This document shows positions 63,851 through 64,000 of a DNA stretch of 64,000 bases, in pieces; positions within the stretch are counted from its first letter, which is position 1; each line of letters opens with the position of its first letter. The stretch is from Aurantiacibacter atlanticus (GTDB lineage: Bacteria > Pseudomonadota > Alphaproteobacteria > Sphingomonadales > Sphingomonadaceae). Location: the NCBI RefSeq assembly GCF_001077815.2, contig NZ_CP011310.1, forward strand, positions 744,001-808,000, given 5' to 3'. Below the pieces are notes generated by a model. The model was not told where the DNA came from. It saw only the letters and a program-made list of their open reading frames with translations, and did not search any database. Position numbers and translations under genes: made by a program.

Positions 63851-64000
63851 TCAGCCGGTCAATGGACGGGTGACGAGTGCCTTGCCGTCCGGCGCGAAGG
63901 TGACATTGGCAAGGCTTGAAGAATAGGCGCAGTGCCCAGGTGAAATTATATCGCCCAAAACAATCACTTCGCCCGCAAGCGGCATGACGAGCAGCCCATC
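63851..64000 (-). CDS. 3' end of an unidentified gene (5' end beyond the window)
   Basis: A minus-strand frame is open from the window end to a TGA at 63851-63853, giving the last 49 residues, with VMPLAGEVIVLGDIISPGHC and NVTFAPDGKALVTRPLTG. It is convergent with the LuxR-type gene, 3 nt apart. Too short to identify. Confidence 0.5.
   Translation of the reverse strand, partial: DGLLVMPLAGEVIVLGDIISPGHCAYSSSLANVTFAPDGKALVTRPLTG

Noticed and set aside
1..64000. CRISPR arrays and cas genes
   Set aside because: No regularly spaced repeats or Cas motifs were seen.

Overview
The window looks like a chromosomal segment of a marine alphaproteobacterium of the order Sphingomonadales, most likely near the Erythrobacter/Altererythrobacter group. 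This is inferred from protein character, from the large TonB receptors and from the alginate-degradation set; no database search was possible. Genes are densely packed, with many 1-4 nt start/stop overlaps.

Layout. Positions 1-10,000 hold housekeeping genes: a 5'-truncated Mrp ATPase, a molybdopterin hydroxylase large subunit, ferrochelatase, an SDHAF4-like DUF1674 protein, an RsmB-type rRNA methyltransferase, MsrA, an exported methyltransferase-like protein, a SIMPL lipoprotein, an N-carbamoylputrescine amidohydrolase and a FolK-like protein. A tRNA-Lys(UUU) follows, then an MFS transporter. Positions 11,553-16,188 encode a complete type I secretion machine (TolC, ABC ATPase, HlyD) with no substrate gene beside it.

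Positions 16,391-28,939 form a surface-polysaccharide locus. It has an ABC-2 capsule exporter (KpsE-, KpsM-, KpsT- and Wza/KpsD-like proteins) and three GT4 glycosyltransferases. Interleaved are myo-inositol-1-phosphate synthase, a protein resembling inositol-1-phosphate cytidylyltransferase, a DIPP-synthase-like CDP-alcohol transferase and a second CDP-alcohol transferase. Together these suggest a CDP-inositol route feeding a phosphoinositol-containing capsule or lipid anchor. It is the most novel-looking system in the window.

Positions 28,983-42,840 form an alginate utilisation locus. PL6 and PL17 lyases cut alginate. KdgF, a short-chain reductase, KdgK and Eda then take the unsaturated uronate through DEH, KDG and KDPG to pyruvate and glyceraldehyde-3-phosphate. 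An MFS importer, a FadR-type regulator, an intact TonB receptor and a decayed second receptor complete it. A nine-base sequence, GTCATACCA, recurs upstream of the PL6 operon and of the receptor.

Positions 43,244-55,009 hold a tad/cpa type IVb pilus cluster, transcribed on the minus strand from the Flp pilin to the prepilin peptidase, with a strong terminator just after the pilin. Positions 55,180-58,149 contain two IS5/IS427-like elements whose transposases need a -1 frameshift. The second appears to carry a lipoprotein passenger gene and to sit exactly in the stop codon of the next gene. The window ends with cysD-cysNC-cysQ (sulfate activation), a LuxR-type regulator and the 3' end of an unidentified gene.
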